Positions 6,221-13,678 of a stretch of DNA of 13,678 nt are shown here, one piece after another; the stretch's first letter is position 1; each line of letters begins with the position of its first letter. The notes under the pieces are model-generated. The model saw nothing but the letters and a program-made list of their open reading frames with translations, was not told where the DNA came from and did no database searches. The stretch lies in assembly GCA_015485035.1 (NCBI GenBank), contig WFUI01000028.1, positions 1-13,678 on the forward strand. Reading direction: 5' to 3'. Position numbers and translations under genes: made by a program. This DNA is from Mariprofundus sp. GTDB lineage: Bacteria; Pseudomonadota; Zetaproteobacteria; Mariprofundales; Mariprofundaceae.

Positions 6221-7636
6221 GTGAGTGACGCAATTCAAAAGGTTTTTGACCTTGTAAAAGAAAACGAGTGCGAATTTGTAGATGTTCGTTTTACGGACAC
6301 CAAGGGCAAATGGCAGCACGTAACATTTCCAATCGGCGAGCTGAACGAAGATTGCTTTGAAGATGGCTTTGCTTTCGACGGCTCATCCATTGCCGGCTGG
6401 TGTGATATCAATAATTCCGATATGGCACTGATTCCGGATCCGGCCAGCGCCAATATCGATCCATTCTTCGAAGCTTCCACGCTGGTGCTGGTGGCTCAGG
6501 TGATCGATCCATTGACCGGCCAGGACTACAACCGTTGTCCGCGTCAGGTGGCACAGCGGGCATTGAGCTATATCCGCACAGCGGGCATTGCCGATACCGT
6601 TTATTTCGGACCTGAACTGGAGTTCTTTGTTTTTGACGGTATGCGCTACAAGAATGAGATGGGTGGCTGCAGCTACGAAGTGGCATCAGAAGAAGCAGCG
6701 TGGAATTCGAATGCTAAATATGAAGGTGGCAATACCGGTCATCGCCCAAGTGTGAAGGGTGGTTACTTCCCCGTGCCGCCGGTCGATTCCCTGCATGAAA
6801 TGCGTAACGATATGAGTCTGGTGATGACAGATTTGGGCATTACCATGGAATGCCATCACCATGAAGTGGCAACTGCCGGTCAGTGCGAGCTGGCCATGCG
6901 TTTCGGCCAGCTTATCGAGCAGGCGGACAAGGCACAGTGGTACAAATATGTCGTACATAATGTTGCCGATGCGCATGGTAAAACGGCTACTTTCATGCCC
7001 AAGCCGATTTTCAATGACAACGGTACGGCCATGCATGTTCACCAGTCTATCTGGAAGGATGGCAAGAACCTGTTCGCAGGTGATAAATACGCCAATCTGA
7101 GTCAGGAAGCGCTGTGGTACATTGGCGGCATCATCAAACATGCCCGCGCACTGAATGCTTTCACCAACTCGTCCACCAATTCCTATAAGCGTCTGGTGCC
7201 GGGCTTCGAAGCGCCGGTGATGCTGGCCTATTCCAACCGTAATCGTTCGGCCTCCATCCGTATTCCGGTTGTGAATTCTGATCCGGCGCGCCGTATCGAA
7301 GTGCGTTTCCCTGATTCGTCTGGCAATCCGTACCTGACCTTCACCGCCATGCTGATGGCCGGCCTTGACGGCATTGCCAACAAGATCGATCCGGGCGAAG
7401 CTGCAGATAAAAACCTGTACGACCTGCCTCCGGAAGAAGAAGCGAAAATCCCGACAGTGTGCAGTAGCCTGGATCAGGCGCTCGAAGCATTGTCTGCCGA
7501 TCGTGACTTCCTCAAAGTCGGCGGTGTGATGGATGATGATATGATTGATGCCTACATCGAACTGAAGATGGAAGAAGTCACTGAACTGCGTATGCGTCCG
7601 CATCCGATTGAGATGCAGATGTACTACTCCTGCTAA
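6221..7636 (+). CDS. glnA: Glutamine synthetase type I (adenylylation-regulated)
   Basis: This enzyme makes glutamine from glutamate, ammonia and ATP; it is a cytoplasmic dodecamer and the entry point of ammonia assimilation. The 471-residue length from the GTG start matches type I enzymes. Visible landmarks are FDGSSIAGW (52-60, inter-subunit Asp loop), the metal-binding glutamates 132 and 134 in [19 protein letters not shown] with MHVH (261-274; His272), [14 protein letters not shown] (325-338) with flap Glu330, and NRSASIRIP (341-349). Tyr400 in NLYDLPPEE is the adenylylation site, which places the protein in the GlnE-regulated beta subgroup. The loop reads NGTAMH where NGSGMH is more usual, a mild variation that keeps the glutamate-binding Asn-Gly. 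glnE lies 176 bases downstream but behind a strong terminator. A GTG start and a structured leader suggest additional control of expression. Identification is firm. Confidence 0.98.
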   Translation: MSDAIQKVFDLVKENECEFVDVRFTDTKGKWQHVTFPIGELNEDCFEDGFAFDGSSIAGWCDINNSDMALIPDPASANIDPFFEASTLVLVAQVIDPLTGQDYNRCPRQVAQRALSYIRTAGIADTVYFGPELEFFVFDGMRYKNEMGGCSYEVASEEAAWNSNAKYEGGNTGHRPSVKGGYFPVPPVDSLHEMRNDMSLVMTDLGITMECHHHEVATAGQCELAMRFGQLIEQADKAQWYKYVVHNVADAHGKTATFMPKPIFNDNGTAMHVHQSIWKDGKNLFAGDKYANLSQEALWYIGGIIKHARALNAFTNSSTNSYKRLVPGFEAPVMLAYSNRNRSASIRIPVVNSDPARRIEVRFPDSSGNPYLTFTAMLMAGLDGIANKIDPGEAADKNLYDLPPEEEAKIPTVCSSLDQALEALSADRDFLKVGGVMDDDMIDAYIELKMEEVTELRMRPHPIEMQMYYSC

Positions 7637-7668
7637 GGAAGTGCTGATTCAATCAGCATCTCCCTAAT
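7634..7668. repeat. Palindromic repeat starting at the glnA stop codon, copy B
   Basis: TGCTGAT (7642-7648) and ATCAGCA (7652-7658) are perfect inverted repeats around TCA. The dyad extends through G-T, A-T, G-C and G-C pairs to the stop codon itself, giving about 13 of 15 pairs over 7634-7666. Ungapped similarity to 5759-5793 is 25 of 35 positions. The TAA stop of glnA is the left edge of the palindrome. No T-run follows, so the true terminator is the separate one at 7707-7735. It is probably a small dispersed palindromic element; I cannot name it. Confidence 0.7.
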
Positions 7669-7706
7669 GATGATGTCTGTTTGAATAAACAGGCTGTGAA
7701 TACAGA

Positions 7707-7735
7707 AAGGCCGTCCGAAAGGGCGGCCTTTTTTT
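7707..7735 (+). terminator. Strong intrinsic terminator after glnA
   Basis: AAGGCCGTCC (7707-7716) pairs with GGGCGGCCTT (7721-7730) around a GAAA tetraloop. The ten pairs include one T-G wobble, and the T-run continues from the 3' arm to 7735. This is a textbook Rho-independent terminator and should separate most glnA transcripts from glnE. Confidence 0.95.
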
Positions 7736-7783
7736 GTCCGGATCAGATGCGTTGAACAGGGGTCGACAGCTCTGCGATATGCA

Positions 7784-7816
7784 ATGGAGGTATCAGAGAC
7801 TATAGTTAAGCAATGA
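7784..7816 (+). CDS. Possible ten-codon leader ORF overlapping the glnE start (MEVSETIVKQ)
   Basis: An ATG at 7784 opens ten codons whose TGA stop (7814-7816) overlaps the glnE ATG (7813-7815) in an ATGA arrangement, the classic geometry of translational coupling. glnE itself has only a weak Shine-Dalgarno (AGTTAAG), so coupling would help its translation. Against it, the mini-ORF has no clear Shine-Dalgarno of its own, and an ORF this short with this overlap can arise by chance. Confidence 0.2.
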   Translation: MEVSETIVKQ

Positions 7817-10554
7817 ACGACTCCATGCTGGAAAAGATTCCTGCACACCTGCATGCCGATGTGCAGCGGGTTTTTGATCTGTCGCAGCAGTTTTCAATGT
7901 TGATGCATAGCGCTACCGAAGATGAGTGCAGGAATCTGTTTGTCGATACTGACAATGCCCAGATGCCGGATGGCAGCCACAACTGGGTGCCTGCCTGTGA
8001 CAGCAACGATTTGATGAGCTGTATGTCCCATCTGCGCCAGTGCAAAAACCGGGCACACCGGCATCTGATCTGGTGGGAAATAGGTCTTAATGGAGATATA
8101 GACATTTCATGTCGGGCGATTGCGGATCTGGCTTCAGGATTGCTTTCTCTGGCGTTGAAAATGGCAGAGCGGTTGATTGCGCCGCGTTACGGGCGTGTGG
8201 TCAATGGTTCGTTCTGTGTGGTTGGTCTTGGCAAACTGGGGGGGCGGGAACTGAATCTGGGTTCGGATGTTGATCCGCTGTTCATATGGCAGGGTAGTGG
8301 AGAGTCAACGGGCGGACGTCAATCGATTCCGGTAGCTGAATATTATACACAAATGTCCAGAATGTTGATTCGACTGATGAGCGAGCGCACAGCAGATGGC
8401 ATTGTATGGCCGGTGGATATGAGGCTCAGACCCGGCGGTGATGGTGCCTCCATTGCCCTGAGCCTTGATGCCACGCTTAATCACTATCTGGAGTATGGCC
8501 AGACATGGGAACGGGCCATGTTGATCAAGGCGCGTCCTGTGGCGGGGGATTTGATGCTGGGCCAGGCATTTGTCGAAGGCGTTGCACCGTTTATTTATCG
8601 TCGTTATCTGGATTATACCACCGTGGCAGCGCTGGCCGAGATGAAACGCCGCATTGATATTCAGGCCGGAAGTGGCGGTATAGCACCGGGGTTTGATGTG
8701 AAGCGGGGCAGGGGCGGCATTCGCGAAATCGAATTCATTATCCAGTCATTGCAACTGTTGCATGGTGGCAGAACCCCTGAACTGCGCCTGCAACCCAGCA
8801 TGCAGGCCATTGATGCACTGATGCAGGCGGGCGTTATCGCGCAACAAGAAGTGGAACCACTCAAGGAGGCGTACAGATTCTGGCGGCGAATCGAACACGC
8901 CATTCAGGCCCGGCGCGGCGAACAGACCCACAAGCTGCCTGCAGATTATCGTGATTATCTGTCTGCAGCTACCGGTATTGCCGATATAGAACAGCAGCTG
9001 CTGCGGCATGCCGGCATCGTTGAGGCCGCATTCAATAAATTCGTCAAACCGGTCGATGCCGGTGCCCGCATGGGTCAGGACTGGTTGAATGGCGCCCATG
9101 TCGGTCTGGATGGCATGCAGCCAGAGGATCAACGCCGCATACAGGCTGCGCTGCACAATATTGATGTGAATTTATCGCGCGGCCTGTTGCCCGAACGCAG
9201 CCGGGTGCAGGTGGAGCGGATTCTGTCTTACGCCATGCCGCGCTGGCTTGATGATGCCAACGGGGTAACTGCACTGGAGTCGCTGGCCGAACTGATACGC
9301 TCAATTGCCGGACGTGCCACCTGGATTGATCTGCTGGCCACGCATCAGGGTGCGCTGGACTGGTTAGTCGGGGTGCTCTCGGCCAGCCGTTATCTGGCTA
9401 ATCATATTGTCAAAGATCCCTCATGGCTGGAGTGGCCGCTAACGGTTGAACACAGTGCGAACGATATCGGAGATATTTGTCGTCATTTGGGTGGGCTGCG
9501 CGATTTCGGTGATGTGGAACAAACCCTGGCTGATATTGGTCGCTGGGTGGATCGGGGTAGATTGTTGTCGGCGCTCGCAGTCGATGCCCATACAGCTGAT
9601 GCGATGGAGATTGGCGGTTGGCTGGCGGATATTGCCGATGCGGCGACGCAGGCTGTGCTGCGCCTCTGCCTCCACCAAATGGAACTGTCTGCCGATTTTC
9701 CGTTTGTGGCTTTGGCCATGGGTAAACACGGTTCGCGTGAAATGGGGTTGGTGTCTGATCTCGATATGGTGTTTGTATTGGCGCACGATGATCCGCGTGA
9801 GATATTGGGAAAACGGAGCATGGGTGAACATGCCCAGCGCCTTGGCCGGCGTATGATTCAGTATCTGACCGGTAAACCGCCATTCGGGGCGGGGTTTGAG
9901 TTCGATGCGCGTTTGCGTCCGTCAGGCAGTTCCGGCGTGCTGGTGACCGGCATAACAGGCTTTCGGGATTATCAATTACATGAAGCCCAAACCTGGGAAC
10001 ATCAGGCGCTATGTCGGGCGCGTTCCGTAGCCGGGAGGGATGCGGACAGAGAGCGTGTCGAGCAAGTGGTAACAGAGGTGCTGAATCAACCGCGAAATCA
10101 GGCTGATCTGGCTGCGGATATGATTACGATGCGCCACAAGATGCTTGATCATCTGGCCAGCAAGTCCGATGCGATCATCAATCTGAAGCAGGATGCCGGC
10201 GGCCTGGTGGATATCGAGTTTATGGCTCAATTCGCGCGGCTCGCTTTTGCTGTCAATGCAAGAAGGACGATTGATATTCTGCACCAACTGCCACAAAGCG
10301 CGCCAGACAGCTGGCATCAATATGCCGGTTTTCTGGCTGAAACCTATCTGGACTATCGTCAGATGGAGAATGTACTGCGTGTAGAGTTATGGCGTTCCAT
10401 CGGAAAATTGCCAAATGATCTGACGGCAATCGAGTGGGAGACCATGCGTCGCCATGCTGCAGTCGATTCGCCGCAGCGTCTTATTGAGCGGATGGAGAGG
10501 GTAAGCCGAATATTTCATGCATTGATTGTTGGAACGGATGTGGCACAGGAGTAG
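7813..10554 (+). CDS. glnE: Glutamine synthetase adenylyltransferase / deadenylylase
   Basis: A bifunctional cytoplasmic regulator that adds AMP to, or phosphorolytically removes it from, the GlnA tyrosine, normally under control of PII protein and glutamine. The 913-residue protein has two nucleotidyltransferase halves. The N-terminal de-adenylylase half has GLGKLGGRELNLGSDVD (138-154; Asp152 and Asp154), VDMRLRPGGDG and GRGGIREIEFIIQ (299-311). The C-terminal adenylylating half has AMGKHGSREMGLVSDLD (635-651; Asp649 and Asp651), FDARLRPSGSSG (697-708) and QDAGGLVDIEFMAQ (793-806). Both catalytic aspartate pairs are intact, so both activities should be retained. The protein is slightly shorter than the Escherichia coli enzyme (about 946 residues), mainly before the first catalytic domain. 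The start ATG is weakly supported; Met5 at 7825 is an alternative. Its target gene glnA lies directly upstream with the matching tyrosine. zwf follows after 67 bases with no clear terminator. Confidence 0.97.
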   Translation: MNDSMLEKIPAHLHADVQRVFDLSQQFSMLMHSATEDECRNLFVDTDNAQMPDGSHNWVPACDSNDLMSCMSHLRQCKNRAHRHLIWWEIGLNGDIDISCRAIADLASGLLSLALKMAERLIAPRYGRVVNGSFCVVGLGKLGGRELNLGSDVDPLFIWQGSGESTGGRQSIPVAEYYTQMSRMLIRLMSERTADGIVWPVDMRLRPGGDGASIALSLDATLNHYLEYGQTWERAMLIKARPVAGDLMLGQAFVEGVAPFIYRRYLDYTTVAALAEMKRRIDIQAGSGGIAPGFDVKRGRGGIREIEFIIQSLQLLHGGRTPELRLQPSMQAIDALMQAGVIAQQEVEPLKEAYRFWRRIEHAIQARRGEQTHKLPADYRDYLSAATGIADIEQQLLRHAGIVEAAFNKFVKPVDAGARMGQDWLNGAHVGLDGMQPEDQRRIQAALHNIDVNLSRGLLPERSRVQVERILSYAMPRWLDDANGVTALESLAELIRSIAGRATWIDLLATHQGALDWLVGVLSASRYLANHIVKDPSWLEWPLTVEHSANDIGDICRHLGGLRDFGDVEQTLADIGRWVDRGRLLSALAVDAHTADAMEIGGWLADIADAATQAVLRLCLHQMELSADFPFVALAMGKHGSREMGLVSDLDMVFVLAHDDPREILGKRSMGEHAQRLGRRMIQYLTGKPPFGAGFEFDARLRPSGSSGVLVTGITGFRDYQLHEAQTWEHQALCRARSVAGRDADRERVEQVVTEVLNQPRNQADLAADMITMRHKMLDHLASKSDAIINLKQDAGGLVDIEFMAQFARLAFAVNARRTIDILHQLPQSAPDSWHQYAGFLAETYLDYRQMENVLRVELWRSIGKLPNDLTAIEWETMRRHAAVDSPQRLIERMERVSRIFHALIVGTDVAQE

Positions 10555-10621
10555 GTTTCCGAATCGTTTTTTTCTGTGACGCAATGCTGCGGAGTAATCC
10601 GTCTTACTGGATGTATAAATC

Positions 10622-12610
10622 ATGAATAATCAAAGCAGACAGGAAATCTCACCCGATTTTTTGGCCGCCATGAATCTGGATGCGGATTCTCCCGACCCAT
10701 GTGTAATCGTGGTGTTCGGCGCATCGGGTGATTTGACCAAACGCTTGCTGATTCCCTCCCTGTTTAATCTCTATTGCGATCATCTGTTGCCGGATTCCTT
10801 CGCTATTCTCGGTATGGCCATGGATGAATACAGTACCCAGACGTTCCGGGCCAGAATGACAGAAGATGTGCATGTTTTTTCACGTCAGGAGCAGTTTGAC
10901 GATGCTGCCTGGGCGGATTTCTGCGACCGGATTCACTATCTGAAAGGCCGCTTTGATGATGAACATGCATTCCAGCAGTTAAAGAAATTCCTTCAGGCGC
11001 TGGACGGGCGTCATGACACCGGTGGTAATATTCTATTTTATATGGCTACGCCGCCCTCCGTGTTCAGCATGATTTCTACCGGTCTGGAACAGGTCGGACT
11101 CAATGATGGCAAAGGTAGCTGGCGACGAATCATCGTGGAAAAGCCGTTCGGCACCGATCTGGCATCGGCGCGTAAGCTGAACCGGGAAATTCTTACCTAC
11201 TGGCGCGAAGATCAGGTGTATCGTATCGACCATTATCTGGGCAAGGAAACGGTGCAGAACCTGCTCGCATTCCGTTTCGCCAACGGCATGTTCGAGCCGC
11301 TGTGGAATCGTACTCATATCGATCATATCCAGATTACCGCCACCGAACAGGTCGGGGTGGAGTGGCGGGGCGGTTATTATGACCAGTCCGGTGTGATTCG
11401 CGATATGATTCAGAATCATTTGTTTCAGATGATGGCCTATTTGTGCATGGAGCCGCCAACCTCGTTCGAGGCCGAAGCCATTCGTAATGAAAAGTTCAAA
11501 CTGCTCAGTGCCGTGCGCATCATGAAGCCGGAAGAGGTGCGTTATAATGCTGTGCGCGGCCAGTATGATGAAGGTGTCAATGTCGATGGTTCGCCAGCCA
11601 GGGCATATCGGCAGGAACATGCGGTTGATCCGCATTCCAATACCGAAACCTATGCAGCGGTGAAGTTACGCATTGATAACTGGCGCTGGCACGGGGTTCC
11701 CATCTTTCTGCGTTCGGGCAAGGCGCTGCGCACCAAGTCCACCGAGATTGTCGTGCAATTCCGTCGTGCGCCGGAGTTCACCTTCAAGGGTACGCCGGCT
11801 TCCGGCCAGCTGGAAGCCAATCAGCTGATTTTCCGTATCCAGCCCAATGAGGGTATCGAGATTCGTTTTCTGGCCAAGCGGCCCGGGCCGTCGATGCATA
11901 TGCGCAAGGTCAATATGAACTTTGAATATGACGAGGCATTTATCACGCATCCGGGCACCGGTTATGAAACCATGTTGTACGATTGCATGCACGGCGATCC
12001 CTCGCTGTTTTCGCGCTCGGATCTGGTGGAAACGGCATGGAGCATCGTGCAGCCGATTCTGGATGTATGGGGCAGTGAAAAGGCTCGCGACTTCCCCAAT
12101 TATCCGTTCGGCTCATGGGGGCCGAAAGCGGCATTTAATCTGCTCGCACCCGATCACCGGCGCTGGCTGGCGCGGACACCGCAGCAGGCGCTTGAGCGCG
12201 TGCCGATGTTTGAGGGGAGCGGCAAAACCATGCTTCACGCCTTTGCCATGATGCTCAAACCGGCTGTATTCAATGCCGGCGATGAAATTGCCAGATACGG
12301 TGATGAAGGACGCGAGCTGTTCATTATTGAAATGGGCAGCGTGGATATTATTGATCAGGAAGGAGATGTCGTCACCACCTTGAGCGACGGACAGGTGTTT
12401 GGCGAATTGAGCCTGCTGGTGACCAAAAAACGCCGTGCATCAGTGCGTGCGGTAACATACTGCGCCCTGTATATCATGGAAAAACGCGATTTCTGCAAAG
12501 TATTGATGGACAGGCCCCAGTTTGCCGGTCGCCTCATGCATACTGCGCGAGAGCGTTATAATGTCATCGTCGATGCCCAGGAATGGCTGGCATCGGATGA
12601 TCTGGATTAA
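10622..12610 (+). CDS. zwf: Glucose-6-phosphate dehydrogenase fused to a cyclic-nucleotide-binding-like domain
   Basis: This enzyme oxidises glucose-6-phosphate to 6-phosphogluconolactone with NAD(P)+, the first step of the oxidative pentose phosphate or Entner-Doudoroff route. The 662 residues exceed the usual 480-510. Residues about 27-515 are a complete enzyme: FGASGDLTKRLL (32-43, cofactor loop), EKPFG (173-177), RIDHYLGKE (201-209; His204 and Lys208), RDMIQNHLFQ (260-269; general base His266), IFLRSGKAL (361-369) and GSWGPKAA (497-504). After a linker, residues about 536-650 look like a cNMP-binding (CAP-ED) domain: FNAGDEIARYGDEG, LFIIEMGSVDII, then the phosphate-binding cassette FGELSLL with RRASVRA (593-610; Glu595, Arg604), then helices. 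No DNA-binding helix-turn-helix follows. The gap from glnE (10555-10621) holds no clear terminator. The Shine-Dalgarno (GGAT, 10609-10612) is weak; Met17 is a less likely start. A gnd gene follows. The enzyme call is firm and the extra domain is very likely; ligand binding is inference. Confidence 0.95.
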   Translation: MNNQSRQEISPDFLAAMNLDADSPDPCVIVVFGASGDLTKRLLIPSLFNLYCDHLLPDSFAILGMAMDEYSTQTFRARMTEDVHVFSRQEQFDDAAWADFCDRIHYLKGRFDDEHAFQQLKKFLQALDGRHDTGGNILFYMATPPSVFSMISTGLEQVGLNDGKGSWRRIIVEKPFGTDLASARKLNREILTYWREDQVYRIDHYLGKETVQNLLAFRFANGMFEPLWNRTHIDHIQITATEQVGVEWRGGYYDQSGVIRDMIQNHLFQMMAYLCMEPPTSFEAEAIRNEKFKLLSAVRIMKPEEVRYNAVRGQYDEGVNVDGSPARAYRQEHAVDPHSNTETYAAVKLRIDNWRWHGVPIFLRSGKALRTKSTEIVVQFRRAPEFTFKGTPASGQLEANQLIFRIQPNEGIEIRFLAKRPGPSMHMRKVNMNFEYDEAFITHPGTGYETMLYDCMHGDPSLFSRSDLVETAWSIVQPILDVWGSEKARDFPNYPFGSWGPKAAFNLLAPDHRRWLARTPQQALERVPMFEGSGKTMLHAFAMMLKPAVFNAGDEIARYGDEGRELFIIEMGSVDIIDQEGDVVTTLSDGQVFGELSLLVTKKRRASVRAVTYCALYIMEKRDFCKVLMDRPQFAGRLMHTARERYNVIVDAQEWLASDDLD

Positions 12611-12619
12611 AGAAAAACG

Positions 12620-12787
12620 AAAAGCAATTACCACGGAGTACGCAGAGTTAAAGGCAAGGCATGTTTGTAGAAGCCACATAACAAATGAATGTCCATAGTT
12701 ATCATCAGATCAAAAATGTGCATGCCTCATTATTTTCTATTGGTTTACTCTGCGAAACTCTGCGTACTCTGTGGTGAAAGATTTTGA
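12620..12787. repeat. Inverted-repeat element, copy 2 (MITE-like, 168 bases)
   Basis: Arms ACCAC-GGAGTACGCAGAGTT (12630-12649) and the matching 12756-12775 are inverted repeats with 19 of 20 Watson-Crick positions and one G-T. An inner GGCATG (12658-12663) can pair with CATGCC (12721-12726). The right side also has a tandem ACTCTGCG at 12747 and 12757 followed by ACTCTG. The outer ends match copy 1 at 3990-4087: AAAAGCA-TTACCAC on the left, and GTGGTGAAA then TTTTGA on the right. The arm interiors and the centre differ in sequence. It occupies nearly the whole gap between zwf and gnd, ending just before the gnd Shine-Dalgarno. No ORF is seen inside. Confidence 0.75.
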
Positions 12788-12809
12788 ATTTGAAAAAAGG
12801 AGACGAATG

Positions 12810-13678
12810 ATGAAACTGGCAATGATTGGATTGGGTCGCATGGGCGGCAATATGGTGAAGCGTTTGATGCAGGGTGAGCATGAAGTGGTCGCCTTCGATG
12901 TGGATGCAGCACCGGGCATAGCCCTGGCCGATGAGTTTGAAGGTGTATCGGCGGCCAGCAGTCTGGTCGATGTGATTGCACAGCTGCCGACGCCACGCGT
13001 GATCTGGGTGATGGTGCCGCATCAGTTTGTCGATGGCACGATTGCCGGTTTGCTGGAGGCCGGTGTCGAGGCAGGCGATCTGATTATCGATGGTGGTAAT
13101 TCCAATTATAAGGAAGGTCAGCGTCGCGGCGCTGAACTGGCCGAAAAGGGTGTGCTGTTTGCCGATTGCGGCACCTCCGGTGGCGTCTGGGGCTTGCAGA
13201 ACGGATACTCGCTGATGATTGGCGGCGAAAAAGCAGCCATTGATCTGATTGCGCCGGCACTGACCACGCTGGCCTCGAATGACGGCAAGGGCTGGGGCCA
13301 TATGGGGCCGATCGGTTCCGGTCATTTCGTCAAGATGGTTCATAATGGTATGGAATACGGCATGATGCAGGCCTTTGCCGAAGGCTTTGAACTGATGAAA
13401 GCCAAAGAGGAATTCGATCTGGATATGCACCAGATATCACGCGTATGGCAGCATGGTTCGGTGGTCAGTTCATGGTTGCTGGATTTGACCGGCGATGCGC
13501 TGGAGGCCGATGGTGATCTCTCATCTTTGTCCGACTGGATGGATGATTCCGGCGAAGGGCGCTGGACCGCCAAGGAGGCGATTGATTTGGCCATTCCGAC
13601 CCCGGTGATGACACTGGCCTTGCAGATGCGTTTCCGCAGCCGTCAGACAGATGCATTCGCAGGCAAGATCGTCAATGC
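12810..13678 (+). CDS. gnd: 6-phosphogluconate dehydrogenase, decarboxylating, short NAD-type (3' end outside window)
   Basis: This enzyme oxidatively decarboxylates 6-phosphogluconate to ribulose-5-phosphate, the third step of the oxidative pentose phosphate pathway. The frame is open to the right edge, giving 289 residues. The short single-repeat form of about 300 residues would need only about ten more. Landmarks are the Rossmann loop GLGRMG (7-12), IIDGGNSNY (92-100), DCGTSGGVWGLQNG (119-132), and FVKMVHNGMEYG (173-184) with catalytic Lys175 and Glu182. The second strand ends in FDVD, an acidic residue where NADP+-dependent enzymes have Asn-Arg-Thr, which points to NAD+ preference. AGGAG (12798-12802) lies seven bases before the ATG at 12810; the adjacent in-frame ATG at 12807, four bases away, could also be used. 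It sits downstream of zwf across an inverted-repeat element, and no lactonase gene lies between. The family is firm; cofactor preference is inferred. Confidence 0.95.
   Translation, partial: MKLAMIGLGRMGGNMVKRLMQGEHEVVAFDVDAAPGIALADEFEGVSAASSLVDVIAQLPTPRVIWVMVPHQFVDGTIAGLLEAGVEAGDLIIDGGNSNYKEGQRRGAELAEKGVLFADCGTSGGVWGLQNGYSLMIGGEKAAIDLIAPALTTLASNDGKGWGHMGPIGSGHFVKMVHNGMEYGMMQAFAEGFELMKAKEEFDLDMHQISRVWQHGSVVSSWLLDLTGDALEADGDLSSLSDWMDDSGEGRWTAKEAIDLAIPTPVMTLALQMRFRSRQTDAFAGKIVN

Noticed and set aside
6686..7603. Long minus-strand open frame (305 codons) opposite glnA
   Set aside because: It lies entirely within glnA on the other strand. The translation is rich in His, Arg and Ile with no recognisable motif, as expected from codon-bias shadows of a real gene.
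10555..10621. Run of seven T at 10567-10573 after glnE as a terminator
   Set aside because: No stable GC stem precedes it. An AGTAA/TTACT pairing at about 10593-10608 lies downstream of the T-run, so the geometry is wrong for an intrinsic terminator.
12203..12610. zwf tail as a fused Crp/Fnr-type transcription regulator
   Set aside because: The sensor-like beta-roll is present, but the sequence ends about 40 residues after the cassette and has no helix-turn-helix, so only the binding domain is fused.
12705..13430. Minus-strand open frame (241 codons) opposite gnd and the inverted-repeat element
   Set aside because: The plus-strand frame encodes an unmistakable 6-phosphogluconate dehydrogenase; the reverse frame has no recognisable domain.

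Overview
The window reads as a proteobacterial chromosome segment of slightly GC-rich, even composition. All recognisable genes lie on the + strand and are densely packed with housekeeping and central-metabolism functions. A glutamine synthetase carrying an adenylylation tyrosine followed by glnE is typical of Proteobacteria. I would place the organism near the gamma- or zetaproteobacteria, but this is inference from general family resemblance and not from a database search. I see no phage genes, transposase, tRNA, rRNA or CRISPR array.

Layout: (1) 1-924 is the C-terminal part of an NAD+ synthetase (nadE) that runs in from the left edge. (2) 1023-5761 is a probable three-gene operon: a membrane-anchored FMN/Fe-S glutamate-synthase-like protein, an aldehyde dehydrogenase, and a ThDP-dependent acetolactate-synthase-type enzyme. 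All three look catalytically intact, but their joint pathway is not evident. (3) 5762-6220 is a 459-base leader without a gene. It holds a decayed palindromic repeat, a possible terminator and several hairpins upstream of glnA. (4) 6221-7636 is glnA, followed by a second palindromic repeat and a strong intrinsic terminator. (5) 7813-10554 is glnE, the enzyme that adenylylates and de-adenylylates GlnA. (6) 10622-12610 is zwf, a glucose-6-phosphate dehydrogenase with an extra C-terminal cyclic-nucleotide-binding-like domain. (7) 12810-13678 is gnd, a short 6-phosphogluconate dehydrogenase of probable NAD type, cut by the right edge.

Functionally, the window joins nitrogen assimilation (glnA and its regulator glnE, plus glutamine- or ammonia-linked NAD synthesis) to the oxidative pentose phosphate pathway (zwf-gnd, with no lactonase gene between them). 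The most striking observation is the zwf fusion. Its tail has a recognisable phosphate-binding-cassette motif, which suggests that the pathway's first step is allosterically tuned by a nucleotide ligand or by a degenerate relative of such a domain.

Two families of small dispersed repeats are also visible. One is an inverted-repeat element with ACCAC...GTGGT ends, present in two copies (3990-4087 and 12620-12787), each in the gap between two co-directional genes. The other is a palindrome of about 35 bases, present in two copies (5759-5793 and 7634-7668), each beginning at a stop codon.
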